From Sulfolobus sp. A20 (GTDB lineage Archaea > Thermoproteota > Thermoprotei_A > Sulfolobales > Sulfolobaceae), in contig NZ_CP017006.1 in NCBI RefSeq assembly GCF_001719125.1, forward strand, positions 2,246,384 through 2,310,383: a stretch of 64,000 nt of DNA. The letters are read 5' to 3'. Shown piece after piece: positions 61,798-64,000 of this stretch. The translations under genes and the position numbers were made by a program. The first letter of the stretch is position 1. Every line of letters starts with the position of its first letter. A model generated the notes under the pieces. That model saw nothing but the letters and a program-made list of their open reading frames with translations. It did no database searches and was not told where the DNA came from.

Positions 61798-64000
61798 GTG
61801 AAAAGGTTTTTAGAGAGGTATGTAGGTTATCTAGCGGGCGTTATAGTAAGCATCATAGAGTATTATATATTGTTTCACAATAGCTTAGGCCCCTCTTATT
61901 CCCTCCTACCTAAGGAAGTAGCAGAGAAGATAGCTTATAATATCCTTAACGGTGGTTCCTATACTGGGCTACACGGCATGTTTGTATTCTTACTCTCACT
62001 TCTAGGGCAAGTAAGCTTCCTCTCTACATTAGTCAACTATATTAGTGCATACTCTTCTTTTGGATTTCTATTTCTTGGTATTTTTTTCTCTTCCATATAC
62101 TTTTTAAGGAAGTACTTTAATGCAGAGGGACCCCTTTTATACATCACTTCAATTATGATATCTGTCCCAGTCCCAATAACTTGGTACGCAGTAGATGGCG
62201 TAATATACTTTTACCCCGGCTTATTTGCGGTTTCCTTAGCCTTATTTGACTACGCCTTAGACGTCTTAAAGGTTTCATTTAAGGAAGCTCTAAAACGCGG
62301 TGCGATATTGGCTTTGGCTGTAACGCTAGATTTTACAGACCCTAGGGGAATCGTTTTCTCTATCTTGACCTTTTTTGCCTATTCTCTATATTTCCTTGCT
62401 GTAAAGAGAAGTTTTAGGTACGTGATAAGCTGGTTTAAGATGTTCCTGTTCGGCTTCATCTTCTTTTTACTTCTAAACGTGAACACAATAATATACACGA
62501 AACTGATTTCACCCTTTATTTCTCTAGTAGGTGTTTCAACTGTGTATAATCAGCTTGGGATAGCCCTGCAGACAGTAAATCCTTTCTATACGTTAACGGG
62601 CGTAATGTATTGGCTGGGTCCCTCTTTCTATATCGATGCATATCACGCTATCATCATCTTTGGGGCTATCCTCACTGCCATCTCCCTTTCAGCGTTACTT
62701 ATAAGGAGAAAACCAATTGTTATCTTCCTCTCTATTTTCCTCTTGGCTGTTGCCACTTATAATTACGTTGGTTCCAGTTACCTTGGCTATTGGCTAGCTC
62801 AAACCCCTTACGTTGGTTACTTGGTTTATCTTTACCCCACTTATTTGCCGTCTTACTTGTTCGTAGCCCCGTTTTATCTCCTTTTAGGCTTCGTAATTTA
62901 TGTAGCTGGATCTAAATTGATTTCCACTAATTTCATCAATTGGAAGTATATAAAGTACTTGAAAGCAACTCCTTTGGTTGCTCTGTTTCTGATATTGGCT
63001 ATCCTGTTTTACATGCCCATAGCCAATTCCTTCGTTTCTACATATTACTCATCGCCGCCTAAGGAAGTGGTGAACAGTCTCTACGACATTGCCTACAATG
63101 ATACTGGGATTGTCTTAGCAATTGGGGATGTGAATTTAGCTAACTATTATGCAGTATTGCCTACTCTTGTTAACCCCTCCTTTGACGGTTATCTGAATTT
63201 CATGTGGTTCTCTATAACAAATTCGCCGAATCCAGCTAAGGCTTTGTCCTACCTTGGGGTTCAATACGTGGCTTTTCTTAACGATTCCAATTCCCAGTGC
63301 TTCCGTGCCGTTAACTCTAGCCCTTACTTTAGGCTAGTTTATAACCAATATAATGTTACCGTGTTCTATAACACTCTTTACTCACCCTATTGGGTTAATA
63401 AAGGAGTCTACATAGCCTTTAACTTCCCCCTAGTGATCGATAAATTGTCATCATTTAACACAAGTTACGTAGTGATCCCCTTCTATTATGTAAACGACTT
63501 ACAAGATATTCTCCCATATGTAAAGGGCTTTATAGGGTATAACTTATCACCAAACGACTTAATTCCAATGCTGGTAAACAACTCGTCCCTAATAATCACT
63601 GCCTCTAATATCTATGTTAATCAGTATTATTCAGGTGGTTGGGTTCACCAGTCTCCCTTCTGGACCCCTGATGCGTTAGACGCTATCGTAAGCGGAAATC
63701 CTTCAGTCCCCTTGACCCTGCACGTCCCTAATGGTAATTACTACGTTTACGCGATACTGAGTTTGACAACGTTAAACGGGATTTATGGCGGTGGTAGTAT
63801 TAAGTTAAAGTCCGGAGAAAGTTCAATAACTTACGAGATGTCAAACATCGCATATAACGTAAGTTGGAGCTATCTAGGGCAGTTAAGGATAGTAAACAAT
63901 ACTCTCACCTTATATGATAGAGGATTAAACGTGGTAAAAGTAGTCCTCGTGCCTGCGTCAGAATATGGAAATCTATATCAAGAAGCGTCCTCATTGCTCT
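61798..64000 (+). CDS. Large GT-C-like membrane protein, runs off the window end
   Basis: The frame is open from GTG 61798 to the window edge (at least 734 codons, no stop), so the 3' end is missing. It has about twelve membrane helices in residues 5-410, with an early outside loop and the motif LDFTDPRGIVFS, then an outside domain with many Asn-Xaa-Ser/Thr sites (NSSPYF, YNVTVF, NNSSLI). The phrase KALSYLGVQYVAFLND resembles the exposed domains of GT-C-type enzymes and of the protein at 1591-3624. Its place in the glycan locus supports a sugar-transfer role, but that is inferred. Confidence 0.7.
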   Translation, partial: MKRFLERYVGYLAGVIVSIIEYYILFHNSLGPSYSLLPKEVAEKIAYNILNGGSYTGLHGMFVFLLSLLGQVSFLSTLVNYISAYSSFGFLFLGIFFSSIYFLRKYFNAEGPLLYITSIMISVPVPITWYAVDGVIYFYPGLFAVSLALFDYALDVLKVSFKEALKRGAILALAVTLDFTDPRGIVFSILTFFAYSLYFLAVKRSFRYVISWFKMFLFGFIFFLLLNVNTIIYTKLISPFISLVGVSTVYNQLGIALQTVNPFYTLTGVMYWLGPSFYIDAYHAIIIFGAILTAISLSALLIRRKPIVIFLSIFLLAVATYNYVGSSYLGYWLAQTPYVGYLVYLYPTYLPSYLFVAPFYLLLGFVIYVAGSKLISTNFINWKYIKYLKATPLVALFLILAILFYMPIANSFVSTYYSSPPKEVVNSLYDIAYNDTGIVLAIGDVNLANYYAVLPTLVNPSFDGYLNFMWFSITNSPNPAKALSYLGVQYVAFLNDSNSQCFRAVNSSPYFRLVYNQYNVTVFYNTLYSPYWVNKGVYIAFNFPLVIDKLSSFNTSYVVIPFYYVNDLQDILPYVKGFIGYNLSPNDLIPMLVNNSSLIITASNIYVNQYYSGGWVHQSPFWTPDALDAIVSGNPSVPLTLHVPNGNYYVYAILSLTTLNGIYGGGSIKLKSGESSITYEMSNIAYNVSWSYLGQLRIVNNTLTLYDRGLNVVKVVLVPASEYGNLYQEASSLL

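Noticed and set aside
1-64000. tRNA or rRNA genes
   Set aside because: I found no cloverleaf-like GC-rich stretch with T-loop or anticodon arm features and no rRNA-like sequence; the only GC-rich structured island is the C/D box candidate.

Overview
The window is AT-rich archaeal chromosome, almost certainly from a Sulfolobales species close to Saccharolobus/Sulfolobus. That placement rests on leaderless genes with a TATA-like box about 26 bases before the ATG, GGTGA-type ribosome sites used mainly inside operons, thermopsin-like and M61 peptidases, a DoxD-like quinone-oxidoreductase subunit, an archaeal fused-ATPase ECF transporter, and many decayed IS200/IS605-type (tnpB) elements. Species is an inference; no rRNA or tRNA gene was found.

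Layout. 0.05-5.1 kb: an ATPase remnant, a rhodanese, a hydratase-like enzyme, and a two-gene unit of a large membrane protein plus an M61 peptidase. 5.1-13.97 kb: IS debris, a MupG/DUF871 protein, a RadA/KaiC-like ATPase, a CorA-like protein without the GMN motif, pirin, a DUF973 protein and a complete ECF transporter (S component, fused A-A' ATPase, T component). 13.97-20.2 kb: tnpB scars, a secreted phosphoesterase, a short XdhC, a permease-like protein, a thermopsin-like protein and a dead VapBC pair. 20.3-23.9 kb: a sulfur-carrier cluster (three TusA-type proteins, a YeeE/YedE transporter, DsrE). 24.3-27.0 kb: an operon of anchored beta-propeller, membrane protein and DoxD-like protein. 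27.1-28.9 kb: an SPFH trio. 29.4-36.0 kb: HMA protein, TRIC-type channel, S9 peptidase, an atypically GC-rich helical protein and an AAA-type ATPase/nuclease with a decayed neighbouring copy. 36.3-39.9 kb: a tightly overlapping five-gene operon SixA - Ppx/GppA - thymidylate kinase - degenerate thymidylate kinase - CHAD, the best candidate for an under-described system (polyphosphate/phosphate metabolism). 40.1-49.3 kb: M20 peptidase, inverted tnpB fragments, a second beta-propeller, a tail-anchored hendecad coiled coil, a PD-(D/E)XK protein, a probable C/D box RNA with a 9-bp GC clamp, an MFS fragment and a membrane Ser/Thr kinase. 49.5-64.0 kb: a surface-polysaccharide locus (rmlDABC for dTDP-L-rhamnose, flippase, FkbM methyltransferase, three GT4 glycosyltransferases, one GT2 pseudogene and a GT-C-like membrane protein that runs off the window).

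Throughout the first 49.5 kb lie about 25 copies of one short palindromic repeat, which I interpret as solo ends of IS200/IS605-type elements. They sit between genes, in two cases supply the stop codon of a host gene, and are absent from the polysaccharide locus. Two surface-oriented themes tie the window together: reduced-sulfur handling (rhodanese, TusA/DsrE/YeeE, DoxD) and building or remodelling the cell envelope (rhamnose locus, secreted peptidases, propellers and phosphoesterase).
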